Counted from the stretch's first letter, positions 50,876-59,602 are shown. The stretch: 64,000 nt of DNA from JAJECS01 sp965219705 (GCA_965219705.1 OZ244789.1:1-64000), one strand, 5' to 3'. Program-made: numbers and translations. Notes: generated by a model not told the origin, from the letters alone.

Positions 50876-51844
50876 TCATGAGTGGCGCACCCGCGGATCG
50901 ACCCAGGCATACGCGATATCGGTGAGGAGGTTCGCGGCCAGCGTGATGATCGACGCAATGATCAGCACGCCCATGATGACCGGGTAGTCGCGCTGGAGCA
51001 GGGCCGTGTATCCCAGCAAGCCGACGCCCGGCCAGCGGAAGATTGTCTCGACGATGAGCGCGCCGCCGAACAGCACCGGCAGCCGCAATCCAATCAGCGT
51101 GACGATCGGGATGAGCGCGTTGCGGAAGACGTGCTTCCAGAGGATCATCCATTCACCCAACCCCTTGGCCCGGGCCGTGGTGACGAAGTCGGCCGAGATC
51201 GTGTCGAGCACCGATGCCCGCGCATAGCGCATGAGGCCGGCGATGTCGTTCATCGCGAGCGCGAAGACCGGCAGAACCGCGTGATGCAGCAGGTCCCAGT
51301 TGATGCCGGTCTCGCCCCCGGGCGTCCACATGCCAAATGTCGGCAGCCATCCCAGCACCACCGCAAAGATGAACATGCCCATCAAGGCGAAGAAGAATTC
51401 CGGCACCGACAGCATGAAGAAGGCGCTAAGCGTGAGCGTGTAGTCCATGCGCGAGTACTGGTAGAGCGCAGAGATCACGCCAAATAGCAGCCCAAGCGCC
51501 AAGCCTACGGCCACCGTGGCCGTCATCAGGCTGATCGTGGGCGGCAACCGGTCGATGATGAGCTCCAGGACCGGCACATTGTGGGTCTGGATGGAATACC
51601 CAAGGTTTCCGGTGATGGCCTCCTTCAGCCAGAGGAAGTACTGCACCGGCACTGGCTTGTCGAGTCCGTATTGCTTGAGGAGCTCGTCGATCTCATGCGG
51701 CCCCATATAGAGCATGTCCTCGGGGTCGATCAATGCCTGGATCGGATCCCCGGGCGCGAGCTGGAAGACGATGAACGACGTCAGCGACAGCAGGAACAGC
51801 AGCGGGATCGAGATGAGCACCCGGCGGATGATGTATTGGGTCAT
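50876..51844 (-). CDS. Oligopeptide/dipeptide-type ABC permease (DppB/OppB)
   Basis: 322-residue permease with the DppB layout: TM1 at residues 9-29 (RRVLISIPLLFLLSLTSFIV), a periplasmic loop with FQLAPGDP and YGLDKPVPVQYFLWL, then five TM helices. The EAA loop is DFVTTARAKGLGEWMILWKHVFRN. It is the first gene of the permease pair, and together they form the channel of a family-5 importer. A perfect 16-bp palindrome lies 9 bases upstream of the start. The likely partner binding protein is 44923-46863 and the likely ATPases 10004-12096, by exclusion. Confidence 0.93.
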   Translation of the reverse strand: MTQYIIRRVLISIPLLFLLSLTSFIVFQLAPGDPIQALIDPEDMLYMGPHEIDELLKQYGLDKPVPVQYFLWLKEAITGNLGYSIQTHNVPVLELIIDRLPPTISLMTATVAVGLALGLLFGVISALYQYSRMDYTLTLSAFFMLSVPEFFFALMGMFIFAVVLGWLPTFGMWTPGGETGINWDLLHHAVLPVFALAMNDIAGLMRYARASVLDTISADFVTTARAKGLGEWMILWKHVFRNALIPIVTLIGLRLPVLFGGALIVETIFRWPGVGLLGYTALLQRDYPVIMGVLIIASIITLAANLLTDIAYAWVDPRVRHS

Positions 51845-51853
51845 GTCATCGCC

Positions 51854-51869
51854 CCACGCCTAGGCGTGG
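51854..51869. promoter_or_regulatory. Perfect 16-bp palindrome upstream of dppB-like gene, candidate operator
   Basis: CCACGCCTAGGCGTGG, an exact inverted repeat in the divergent gap between the permease operon and the tandem propeller genes (51845-52082), just before the permease start. A dimeric repressor site is possible; it could also be an RNA hairpin in the leader. Confidence 0.4.
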
Positions 51870-52082
51870 TCCCTGTGTCGCGCGAACGCTGTGCAACGAA
51901 GCCCCAAGCACGGGCATGCTACTCAATAGCCCCCGGACGGGCAACACCGCCAACGGCTGCCATTCGCTCAACGGCCCCGCGCACCTGCCGCCATCGATGC
52001 CATTCGCGCGCCGTGAGCCAACGTGGTGTACTCACCTCGCGATGCCTCCGCAGCCCGGCGGGGCTCGAAGGAGCTCAGGCCC

Positions 52083-53294
52083 ATGCTGACCACAGCCACC
52101 TATGCACGCGGCGGCCGACGCGCCACCATCTCGGTCGAGCGCATCGACACGTTCCTCGAATACACCGACACGATCGTGAATTTTCCCGGGATCGTCGCGC
52201 TCGACGGCGATCGCCTGGTGCTCAGCGCCAACCACGCGCGTCACGGTGATTTCGAGGGCGAGCCGCTGCGAACCTTCCTCTCCGAGGACGGCGGCGCCGC
52301 CTGGACGCCGCTGGGGCTCGACAGCCCGTTCCTCGACGCCCACCCGCTGACGGGCGAGAACTATCTCACCTTTGCCGGCGGCAACCACGGCTATATGCGG
52401 GACGGCACCATCACCCACATCGACGTCCACCAGGCCGATCTCGAGCATCGCGCGTGGAGCCGGCGCGAAGGCCCGATGCACGCCATCATGCAAACGCCCG
52501 ATCCCACGTTTCGCTGGCGTCGCTGGAGCGGCGCCGGCGAGCCGCTGGAGAACCGCCTGATCACGCTGCAGAACACGCCCTGGGAGACCGGGTCCTACGA
52601 GAATTACGCCAGGATCCTCGAGCTTGGCGACGGCGAGCTATTGACCGCAATGGGCGTGCTCGCCGGAGCGCCTCCACGCCTGCCCGGCGTGGACCGGCGC
52701 GGCCGCCCCCACTACAACATGCGCTTCTCGGTGGGCATCGTCCGCTCCCACGACAACGGCGAGACCTGGGAGGTCACGGAGACCTTCCATCCCTGGGAGC
52801 ACGAGCAGGTCTACGGCCCGCACGACCGGCTCGTCGACGAAGGCTTCGACGAAGCCGACCTGGAGATCGCGGCGAACGGCGATCTGGTGCTGATCATGCG
52901 CAGCGGCTCGTACTCGCCGCTGTTCCAGACACGCTCAACCGACGGCGGCCAGACCTGGAGCGAGCCGGAAAACGTGGGCTGGCCCGGGGTGAAGCCGCGG
53001 CTCCATCTCCTGCCGAACGGCGTGCTGGCGGCCATCTCGGGCCGAGGCGGGTATGGGCACCCGCAGGTCACCCACGTAATCCTCAGCCTCGACGGAACCG
53101 GCCACCACTGGGAAGCGCCGTTCGCCTTTCACACCGGACCGGGGTGCTCGTATACGACCACCATGGTCAAGGACGGGCAGCTGCACGTGGTGTTCTCGCA
53201 CTCCGATTTCACCCGCGAGATGGGCACCAACCAGCTGCCCTCGCAGCGCATCCGGCGCGCCGTCTTCAACGTGGAGGCCGCGAATGACGCATAG
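52083..53294 (+). CDS. Asp-box propeller protein, tandem family member 1
   Basis: 403-residue sialidase-like propeller protein. Asp-boxes are SEDGGAAW, SHDNGETW and STDGGQTW. The C-terminal block is nearly identical in layout to the next three genes: GSYSPLFQTRS, GVKPRLHLLPNGVL, GRGGYGHPQVTHV, HTGPGCSYT, HSDFTREMGT and LPSQRIRRAV. No signal peptide. GAAGGAG lies 9 bases before ATG 52083. Enzyme activity (glycosidase, lyase) or binding only is open. It is the first gene of the tandem set and shares a divergent gap with the permease operon. Confidence 0.8.
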   Translation: MLTTATYARGGRRATISVERIDTFLEYTDTIVNFPGIVALDGDRLVLSANHARHGDFEGEPLRTFLSEDGGAAWTPLGLDSPFLDAHPLTGENYLTFAGGNHGYMRDGTITHIDVHQADLEHRAWSRREGPMHAIMQTPDPTFRWRRWSGAGEPLENRLITLQNTPWETGSYENYARILELGDGELLTAMGVLAGAPPRLPGVDRRGRPHYNMRFSVGIVRSHDNGETWEVTETFHPWEHEQVYGPHDRLVDEGFDEADLEIAANGDLVLIMRSGSYSPLFQTRSTDGGQTWSEPENVGWPGVKPRLHLLPNGVLAAISGRGGYGHPQVTHVILSLDGTGHHWEAPFAFHTGPGCSYTTTMVKDGQLHVVFSHSDFTREMGTNQLPSQRIRRAVFNVEAANDA

Positions 53295-53323
53295 CGGCGC
53301 TGCGCGCGCGGCGTGTCCGGTGG

Positions 53324-53345
53324 CCCACGCTGCGCGCAGCGTGGG
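53324..53345. repeat. 22-bp perfect palindrome, CCCACGCTGCG family
   Basis: Arms CCCACGCTGCG and CGCAGCGTGGG, preceded by CCGGTGG. The same element, slightly degenerate, starts each unit of the 165-bp repeat at 25722. It lies between the first two tandem propeller genes. Confidence 0.75.
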
Positions 53346-53384
53346 ACCCTTCGGCCGCCATGTCGCGCGGGACACCCGACTCTC

Positions 53385-54584
53385 ATGATCCAAAGCGCCA
53401 CCTACACCAATGGCTCGCGTTCGGTCCACATCGCCGTCGAGCGCATCGACACCTGGCTGGAAGACCGCGAAGCCATCATCAACTTCCCCGGCGTCGTCGA
53501 GCTTGATGGCGACCGGCTCTTCATGACCATCCACCATGGCCGCCACGGCGGCGAGGAGCCGTGCTGGGCCTACCTGTCGGACGACGCCGGCGAGACCTGG
53601 CGCCGCGCGCCCCACGACTTTCCGTTGCTCTCGCGCGACCCGCGCACGGGCCTCATCGACGAGACGCACGACTCGGGGGTAACCGGGCACCTGCGCGACG
53701 GCTCGTTCGTGCGCATCAACCACAGCACCGAGCACGCCTTGGCCGTCGGGCACGACCGCGCGAACGGCCCCTACCACGAGCAATTCCAGGAGGAGGACCC
53801 GACGTTTCGCTTCCATCGCTGGCGGGCCGACGCCACCCCCGTCGCAAGCCACCCGTTCAAGGTGCGCGGCCTGCCGTGGGACCGCGCGTCATACCAGTGC
53901 TATTCGCGCCTCCTCGAGCTTGACGACGGCGACTTCCTCACGGCGCTGGAGTGGGTCGCGATGCTCCCGGAAGCCGAATGGACCACCGATCCCCGGGGCC
54001 GCGTGCGCAAGACGATCACCAGCGTCTTCATCGTGCGCTCGAACGACCGCGGCGAGAGCTGGGACTTCGTCCAAGCCTTCGACGCCCACGCGCTGAAGCC
54101 GACCTACGGCCACGCCGACCGGCCGTTGGATGAGGGCTTCAACGAGGCCGATCTGGTCCGGCTCGCCAACGGCGATCTTCTGTGCATGTTCCGCACCGGG
54201 TCGTACTCGCCCATGCACATGTCGCGGTCCGAGGACGGCGGGCGTACTTGGTCAACTCCCGTCAACGCCGGGTGGCAAGGCGTCAAGCCGCGCCTGGAGC
54301 TGCTCCCGAACGGCGTGCTGGCCTGTGCCGCGGGCCGCGGGGCCTACGGACATCCCCAGGTGACCCACGTGACCCTGAGCCTGGACGGCACCGGCCGCCA
54401 CTGGGAACCGCCATTCGCCTTCCACACCGGCCCAGGCTGCTCCTACACCTCGACCATGCAGCGCGACGACCGGCTGCATGTCGTCTACTCCCACTCCGAC
54501 TTCACCCGCGAAATGGGCACCAACGAGCTGCCGTCGCAGACCATTCGCCGGGTCGTGCTGGACATCACCGTTCTCGATGGCTGA
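53385..54584 (+). CDS. Asp-box propeller protein, tandem family member 2
   Basis: 399 residues, homologous end to end with members 1, 3 and 4. It begins MIQSATYTNGSRSVHIAVERIDTW, and the VERIDTW segment is conserved through the family. Asp-boxes are SDDAGETW, SNDRGESW and SEDGGRTW; the conserved C-terminal block has GSYSPMHMSRS, GVKPRLELLPNGVL, GRGAYGHPQ, HTGPGCSYTS and HSDFTREMGT. No signal peptide. The start at 53385 matches the N-termini of the paralogues; the longer frame begins inside the upstream palindrome. Function unknown. Confidence 0.8.
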   Translation: MIQSATYTNGSRSVHIAVERIDTWLEDREAIINFPGVVELDGDRLFMTIHHGRHGGEEPCWAYLSDDAGETWRRAPHDFPLLSRDPRTGLIDETHDSGVTGHLRDGSFVRINHSTEHALAVGHDRANGPYHEQFQEEDPTFRFHRWRADATPVASHPFKVRGLPWDRASYQCYSRLLELDDGDFLTALEWVAMLPEAEWTTDPRGRVRKTITSVFIVRSNDRGESWDFVQAFDAHALKPTYGHADRPLDEGFNEADLVRLANGDLLCMFRTGSYSPMHMSRSEDGGRTWSTPVNAGWQGVKPRLELLPNGVLACAAGRGAYGHPQVTHVTLSLDGTGRHWEPPFAFHTGPGCSYTSTMQRDDRLHVVYSHSDFTREMGTNELPSQTIRRVVLDITVLDG

Positions 54585-54638
54585 TCGAGCGCAGCACCCG
54601 CTGAGGGCCACCAGCCGCATCGCAGGAGGACCACTCCC

Positions 54639-55805
54639 ATGATCAAATCCGCCACCTACAGCGACGGCGAGCGCACCGCAACCGTCAGCGTCGCGCGCAT
54701 CGACACCTGGCAGGAAGACGCCGAGGTCATCCTCAACTTTCCATCCGTCGTGGAGCTCGCGGACGACTGCCTCTTCATGCGCATCAGCCGCTCGCAGCAC
54801 GCCATCGCTGCGGTGGAGCCCAAATACGACGTCTTCTCGACCGATGACGGCGAGACGTGGGGCGATTCGCCACCCGGCATGGAGTTCGGCGGCGGAAGCC
54901 TCGGCTATCTTCGCGACGGCACGATCATGCGCCTGGAGCACAACACGGTCGAGGCCACTCGGCGCGTGTGGGACAAGTACGTCGGCCCGTTCCACCTGGT
55001 GATGCAAGAGGACGACCCAACGTTCCGGCTGCGCCGCTGGCGCTCGAATGGCGAGCCCATCGCCACCACCGAATTCAAGGTGGCCGGGTTGCCCTGGGCC
55101 ACTGCCTCCTACCAGACATACGCCAAGATCCTGGACCTCGACGACGGGAGCCTGCTCGCCGCCATGGAGGCCCAGGTGGGCCCTCCGATGCAGACCGACG
55201 ACATTCGACCCGACGGCCGGCCCCGCTGGGAGATTCGGATGACGACCTTCATCGTCCGCTCGCGCGATCGCGGCCAAACCTGGGATTTCGTCACCGCCTT
55301 CCGGCCGGAAGAGCTGCCGCTGACTTATGGCGTGAGCGATCGACCCGTTGACGAGGGACTCACGGAGGCCGATCTCGTCGTCGCATCGAACGGCGACATC
55401 CTGTGCGTCAACCGCACCGGCTCGTACTCGCCCATGTGGCAGACCCGCTCAACCGACGGCGGACATACCTGGGGAACGCCGCAACCGCTGGGTTGGCAGG
55501 GCGTGAAGCCGCGGCTCAACTTGTTGCCCAACGGGGTGCTCACCTGCGCGGCCGGCCGCGGCGGCTACGGCCACCCACAGGTCACCCACGTGACAGTGAG
55601 CCTCGACGGCACCGGCAATCACTGGGAAGCGCCCTTCTGCTTTCATACCGGACCGGGGTGCTCCTACACCTCCACCCTGGTCCGAGAGGGCCAGCTGCAC
55701 GTCGTGTACTCCCATTCCGACTTCACCCGGCCCTTCGGCACGCACAACCTGCCCTCGCAGCGCATCCGGCGAGCGGTAATCGACGTGCGCGTGCACGACA
55801 GCTAA
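54639..55805 (+). CDS. Asp-box propeller protein, tandem family member 3
   Basis: 388 residues. Start ATG 54639 follows AGGAGGA by 8 bases, the best ribosome site of the set, and confirms the N-terminus MIKSATYSDGERTATVSVARIDTW. It is shorter than member 2 in the first blades (no HGRHGG segment). Asp-boxes are STDDGETW, SRDRGQTW and STDGGHTW; the conserved end block runs GSYSPMWQTRS to HSDFTRPFGTHNLPSQRIRRAV. It lies 54 bases after member 2 and is probably co-transcribed with it. Function unknown. Confidence 0.8.
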   Translation: MIKSATYSDGERTATVSVARIDTWQEDAEVILNFPSVVELADDCLFMRISRSQHAIAAVEPKYDVFSTDDGETWGDSPPGMEFGGGSLGYLRDGTIMRLEHNTVEATRRVWDKYVGPFHLVMQEDDPTFRLRRWRSNGEPIATTEFKVAGLPWATASYQTYAKILDLDDGSLLAAMEAQVGPPMQTDDIRPDGRPRWEIRMTTFIVRSRDRGQTWDFVTAFRPEELPLTYGVSDRPVDEGLTEADLVVASNGDILCVNRTGSYSPMWQTRSTDGGHTWGTPQPLGWQGVKPRLNLLPNGVLTCAAGRGGYGHPQVTHVTVSLDGTGNHWEAPFCFHTGPGCSYTSTLVREGQLHVVYSHSDFTRPFGTHNLPSQRIRRAVIDVRVHDS

Positions 55806-55866
55806 GCAGCGCGACCGGCCCAGTCAGCCGCGCGTCCCCGGCGGAACTCCGCACCTCCCACTCGTC

Positions 55867-55887
55867 ATTCCGAGCCTTGCGAGGAAT
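55867..55887. repeat. Dispersed GTCATTCCGAG...GAGGAATCT element
   Basis: Inverted ends ATTCC and GGAAT around GAGCCTTGCGA, preceded by CGTC and followed by CTAGG. It resembles common intergenic repeats and shares the CGTCATTCC start of the ATTCCCGC family. It lies in the 231-base gap before propeller gene 4. Confidence 0.5.
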
Positions 55888-55978
55888 CTAGGACGCTTCA
55901 TCACCAGTGCGGGAAATGAAGCACCCACCGCTCCGGCCTGAATTGTCGGCGCTAGACCGAACTGAATCTCGCCGAGGT

Positions 55979-56007
55979 TCGACACGGACCCGGCCCCGGG
56001 CTAGCAT
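55979..56007 (+). promoter_or_regulatory. Candidate sigma-70-type promoter for propeller gene 4
   Basis: -35 TCGACA (five of six), 17-base spacer, -10 TAGCAT (four of six). Predicted start near 56014, giving a leader of about 23 bases with GGAG 8 bases before ATG 56037. A similar TAGCAT box lies at 61338-61343. Confidence 0.38.
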
Positions 56008-56036
56008 TTCGGCGCCCAACAACTGGAGTCACGCCC

Positions 56037-57236
56037 ATGCTGCGGCAAGCGGTATACGAACGGAACGGCCGCTCGGCGTCAATCACAGTTGAGCGCATCG
56101 ACACCTGGTTTGAGACCAGCGATTCGGTCATCAACTTCCCCGGCCTCGTCGAGCTCGACGGCGACAACTTGCTCTTGACCTACCACCGTGGGCGTCACGG
56201 CGGCCACGAGCCCCTGCAAGTCGCCGTCTCGGATGACGCCGGCGCCACCTGGCGGGAGGCGCCGCGCGACCACCCGCTGACGTACGTGCACCCGGAGACG
56301 GGTCGCAACGGCCTCGACTTCGCGTCCGGCGTCGTGGGGTACCCGCGCGACGGCAGCATCGTCAATATCGACCACGACACGGTGGAGCTGGCCCAGCGCT
56401 GGAAGGATCGGACGTCGGGCTCCTACCACGAGGTGGGGCAAGTCGAGAGCCCCACGTTCATTTGGCGGCGCTGGTCCAAGGAAGGCGACCCGCTGGAAAA
56501 GCACACGTTCAAGGTTCGCGATCTGCCATTCGCCCGCGCCTCGTACCAGTCGTATAGCTCGCTCCTGGAGCTGGACAACGGCGACTATCTGACGGCCCTC
56601 GAGTGGGTGGACATCCTGCCGGAGGACGAGTGGACGACCGATAGCCGCGGCCGCGTACGCAGCACGCGCATCGGCGTCTTCATCGTTCGCTCGAGCGATC
56701 AGGGGTACAACTGGGATTTCGTGACCAAGTTCGACGCTGGCGAGGTCAACCCTGTCTACGGTCCCGGCGACCGCGCCGTCGATGAGGGGTTCGACGAGGC
56801 GGACCTCAGCTTCACGGCCAACGGCGACATCCTTTGCGTGATGCGCACCGGCAGCTATTCGCCGATGTTCCAGTCACGCTCCAGCGACGGCGGTCACACC
56901 TGGTCGAAGCCCGCCAACACCGGCTGGCAGGCCGTCAAGCCGCGGCTCACCTTGCTGCCCAGCGGCGTGCTCGCCTGCGCCTCCGGCCGCGGCGCATACG
57001 GACACCCGCAGATCACGCACGTGATGCTGAGCCTTGACGGCAATGGCGAGCACTGGGAGGCGCCGTTTGCCTTCCACACGCGCGGCGGCTGCTCCTACAC
57101 CTCCAAGATGTACCGGGACGACCGCTTGCACGTCGTCTACTCGGACTCGGATTTCACGCGCGACCTGGGAACCATCGGCTTGCCGTCGCAGCGAATTTGC
57201 CGCGCCGTGATCGACGTGCAGAGCCCTGCGCCCTAG
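56037..57236 (+). CDS. Asp-box propeller protein, tandem family member 4
   Basis: 399 residues, homologous with members 1-3 and closest in length and blade content to member 2 (shared HRGRHGGHEP, EWVDILPEDEWTTDSRGRVR). Asp-boxes are SDDAGATW, SSDQGYNW and SSDGGHTW. The end block is more divergent: HTRGGCSYTS replaces HTGPGCSYT and YSDSDFTRDLGTIGLPSQ replaces the HSDFTR form. It is separated from member 3 by 231 bases with its own candidate promoter. It is followed 33 bases later by a TIM-barrel epimerase gene. No signal peptide; function unknown. Confidence 0.8.
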   Translation: MLRQAVYERNGRSASITVERIDTWFETSDSVINFPGLVELDGDNLLLTYHRGRHGGHEPLQVAVSDDAGATWREAPRDHPLTYVHPETGRNGLDFASGVVGYPRDGSIVNIDHDTVELAQRWKDRTSGSYHEVGQVESPTFIWRRWSKEGDPLEKHTFKVRDLPFARASYQSYSSLLELDNGDYLTALEWVDILPEDEWTTDSRGRVRSTRIGVFIVRSSDQGYNWDFVTKFDAGEVNPVYGPGDRAVDEGFDEADLSFTANGDILCVMRTGSYSPMFQSRSSDGGHTWSKPANTGWQAVKPRLTLLPSGVLACASGRGAYGHPQITHVMLSLDGNGEHWEAPFAFHTRGGCSYTSKMYRDDRLHVVYSDSDFTRDLGTIGLPSQRICRAVIDVQSPAP

Positions 57237-57269
57237 CCCGCCGCGGCTACCCCGAGCGGTGCAATAGCC

Positions 57270-58271
57270 ATGCGGCTGGGCCTGCTGGTGCGCTTGTTCA
57301 CGGTGTCGCAGGGCCGCATCGACTCCGAGCAGAGCGCCGCCGCGGCCGCGAGGCCTCGATGGGAACGATCCACGGTCACGCAGAGTGAGTTTGAGGCGTC
57401 CCTCGACCTGGCAGCCGAGATTGGCGCCGAGGCGGTAGAGATCACGCAGGCCGGCCAACCGGCGGCGGCCGAGCTCCTCGTGTCGAGCGCGCCTCTGCGG
57501 CGCGAGTTACATGCCATGGTCGCGGACCGTGGGCTCTCGATCGCGGCGCTCAACGCCGCCGGCACGCCGCTGCACCCGCGCACCGGCGGGCGCGCCCGGC
57601 GACTCATCCGGCGCACGCTAGAGCTGGCCAGCCAGCTGGACGTCCGCACCGTCATCAGCATGTCCGGAACCGGTGGCGACGGACCGGCGGCAAGCACGGT
57701 GAACTGGGTGAGCTTTCCCTGGCCCGAAGAGTCGGTGGCGCTCCGCGAGCGTCACTGGCAGGCGGCAGTGGGCCTCTGGCGCGACCTGGCCGGCTACGCG
57801 GCGAGTCGTGGGATCGAGCGCCTGGCCCTGGAGCTGCACCCCACGCATCTGGTCTACAACGTTCCAACGTTCGAACGGCTGCACGAAGCCGTCGGCCCCG
57901 TGATTGCCGCAAACGTCGACCCCAGTCACCTTTTTTGGCAGGGCATGAACCCCGTCGCGGTCGTGCGCGCCTTGGGTGAATCGGTGGCGCACGTGCACGT
58001 CAAGGACACCCAACTGGTCGCCAACGAGGTCGCCACGGCGGGCGTGCTGGATGGGCGGCCATTCGGCACGGACGCGTCGCGCGCCTGGGTGCACCGGACA
58101 GTTGGTCGCGGGCACGGAACGGATACGTGGACGTCGTTCTTCCAGGCACTCCAAGCCATCGGCTACGACGGCGCCCTGAGCCTCGAAAACGAGGACCCCT
58201 ATCAGAGCTATGCCGAAGGCGTGCGCGACGCCGCCGCCTACGTCCGGCCGCTGCTGGAACGACTCGGATGA
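57270..58271 (+). CDS. Sugar phosphate isomerase/epimerase family protein
   Basis: 333-residue xylose isomerase-like TIM barrel. Expected metal-site segments are LALELHPTHLVYN (Glu), NVDPSHLFWQG (Asp/His), HVHVKDTQ (His/Asp) and LSLENEDP (Glu). This is the pattern of inosose dehydratase/epimerase-like members, different from the SQAxYRW group. The ATG at 57270 has only a weak GAGCGG upstream. Its TGA overlaps the ATG of the next oxidoreductase (ATGA), so the pair is coupled and may process a cyclitol or keto-sugar in successive steps (inference). Confidence 0.85.
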   Translation: MRLGLLVRLFTVSQGRIDSEQSAAAAARPRWERSTVTQSEFEASLDLAAEIGAEAVEITQAGQPAAAELLVSSAPLRRELHAMVADRGLSIAALNAAGTPLHPRTGGRARRLIRRTLELASQLDVRTVISMSGTGGDGPAASTVNWVSFPWPEESVALRERHWQAAVGLWRDLAGYAASRGIERLALELHPTHLVYNVPTFERLHEAVGPVIAANVDPSHLFWQGMNPVAVVRALGESVAHVHVKDTQLVANEVATAGVLDGRPFGTDASRAWVHRTVGRGHGTDTWTSFFQALQAIGYDGALSLENEDPYQSYAEGVRDAAAYVRPLLERLG

Positions 58272-59395
58272 TTCTCCAGGAGCCGGAGACCCCGCCCACG
58301 GCTTCGCTCCAAGAGGTCCTGGATGTTCCGCTGACGCCGCCCGCGCTCGGCAAGCCGGTTCCGCAAGACGTCCGGATCGGGCTCATTGGCGCTGGCCGGG
58401 TGGTGCACAACTCGGTCCTGCCGGCCTATCGCGAAGCGGGCCTCACGCCCGTGGCGGCCGCCGATCCCGACCCCGATGCGCGCGCCGCCGTGCAACGGCG
58501 CTGGGGCGTCGAGCGAGTATTCGCGGACTACCGGGAGATGGTCGACGCCGTCGATCTCGACGTGGTTGACATCAACATTCGCTGGGACGTGGGGCTCTCG
58601 CCGACGCGGGTCGCGGCGGTCCAGGAAGCTGCTCGCCGCGGCATTCACGTCCTCATGGCCAAGCCGTTCGCCGCCACCTACGCCCAGTGCCGCGCCATGG
58701 TCGATGCGGCCCAGGCCGGAGGCGTCACGCTCGCGGTCGACCACAACACGCGCTTCGCGCCCGTTCCGCATGGCATCCGATCGCTGATCCAAGCCGGGGT
58801 GCTGGGCCCGCTGATCTCCGCGTCATATCTCTACCACTCCGCCGTAGGACGCCAGCACACCAACGCCTTCGATGCGGCGTTCGACAACGTCGTCCACGCC
58901 GCGGACACCCTGCTCACCTGGTTCGAGCAGGAGCCGGACGAGGTCTACGCACACTGGAGCCGCCGGGTCGATGGCGTGGGCTCGGTGTTCACCGGGATGC
59001 TCAGGTTCGCCGACGGCGCCAACGCCACGATCCTGTTCGATTTCGCCACGCGCCATCGCCGGCAGATGGACTTCGTGGCCGTGGGCGAGCGAGCCAGCGT
59101 TGACGGCCTCCAGGACGCCGGAGCGCCGCCGCCGGCAACCATGCGGCGTCCGACGCTGCGCTATGGACCGCACACCCCGCGCGGTCTTGTCGTCGAGCTG
59201 CCGTTGCACCACTCCCTCGCGCCCGGATCGTTTCTCGCCTCGCGCGCCGATTTCTTGCAGGCCATCCAGGAAGGTCGCGAGCCGTGGGTCAGCGCGGCGC
59301 AGGCGCTGCGCACCATGCGCACGCACGTCGCGCTGCGCCAGTCCAGTGATACCGGCCGCCCCGTCCGACCCGCGTCGATCGAGGAGTCGGGTTAG
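58268..59395 (+). CDS. Gfo/Idh/MocA family oxidoreductase
   Basis: 375-residue NAD(P)-dependent oxidoreductase. About 40 residues precede the Rossmann motif GLIGAGRVVHN. The catalytic-lysine motif reads MAKPFAAT, with Ala in place of the usual Glu. The sugar-site region YHSAVGRQHTNAFDAAFDNVVHAADTLLTW is present. ATG 58268 overlaps the epimerase stop by ATGA. An earlier frame start at 58127 lies inside the epimerase gene. It acts in the cytoplasm on an unknown sugar or cyclitol. Confidence 0.87.
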   Translation: MILQEPETPPTASLQEVLDVPLTPPALGKPVPQDVRIGLIGAGRVVHNSVLPAYREAGLTPVAAADPDPDARAAVQRRWGVERVFADYREMVDAVDLDVVDINIRWDVGLSPTRVAAVQEAARRGIHVLMAKPFAATYAQCRAMVDAAQAGGVTLAVDHNTRFAPVPHGIRSLIQAGVLGPLISASYLYHSAVGRQHTNAFDAAFDNVVHAADTLLTWFEQEPDEVYAHWSRRVDGVGSVFTGMLRFADGANATILFDFATRHRRQMDFVAVGERASVDGLQDAGAPPPATMRRPTLRYGPHTPRGLVVELPLHHSLAPGSFLASRADFLQAIQEGREPWVSAAQALRTMRTHVALRQSSDTGRPVRPASIEESG

Positions 59396-59493
59396 GCGAC
59401 ACCCCGGCGCGCCTGTGGCATCGTGCCGAGGCGCCGCCTGCCCGAGAAGCGACTGTTGCGACTCCCCGCGACATTTCCACACCCCAATCCGTC

Positions 59494-59513
59494 ATTCCCG
59501 CGAAAGCGGGAAT
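59494..59513. repeat. Short palindromic repeat, ATTCCCGC family
   Basis: Perfect 8-bp stem with GAAA loop, flanked by CCGTC and CTAG, same orientation as 19537 and 33338. It sits in the 207-base gap before the AllA-like gene. Confidence 0.85.
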
Positions 59514-59602
59514 CTAGCCCCAACCTGACCTGGAACCGCACCGGCGTCTCCCTGGGCATCCTCAGCCTGACCGGTTATGCAAACGTCTCTGAGAGGCGAT
59601 AG

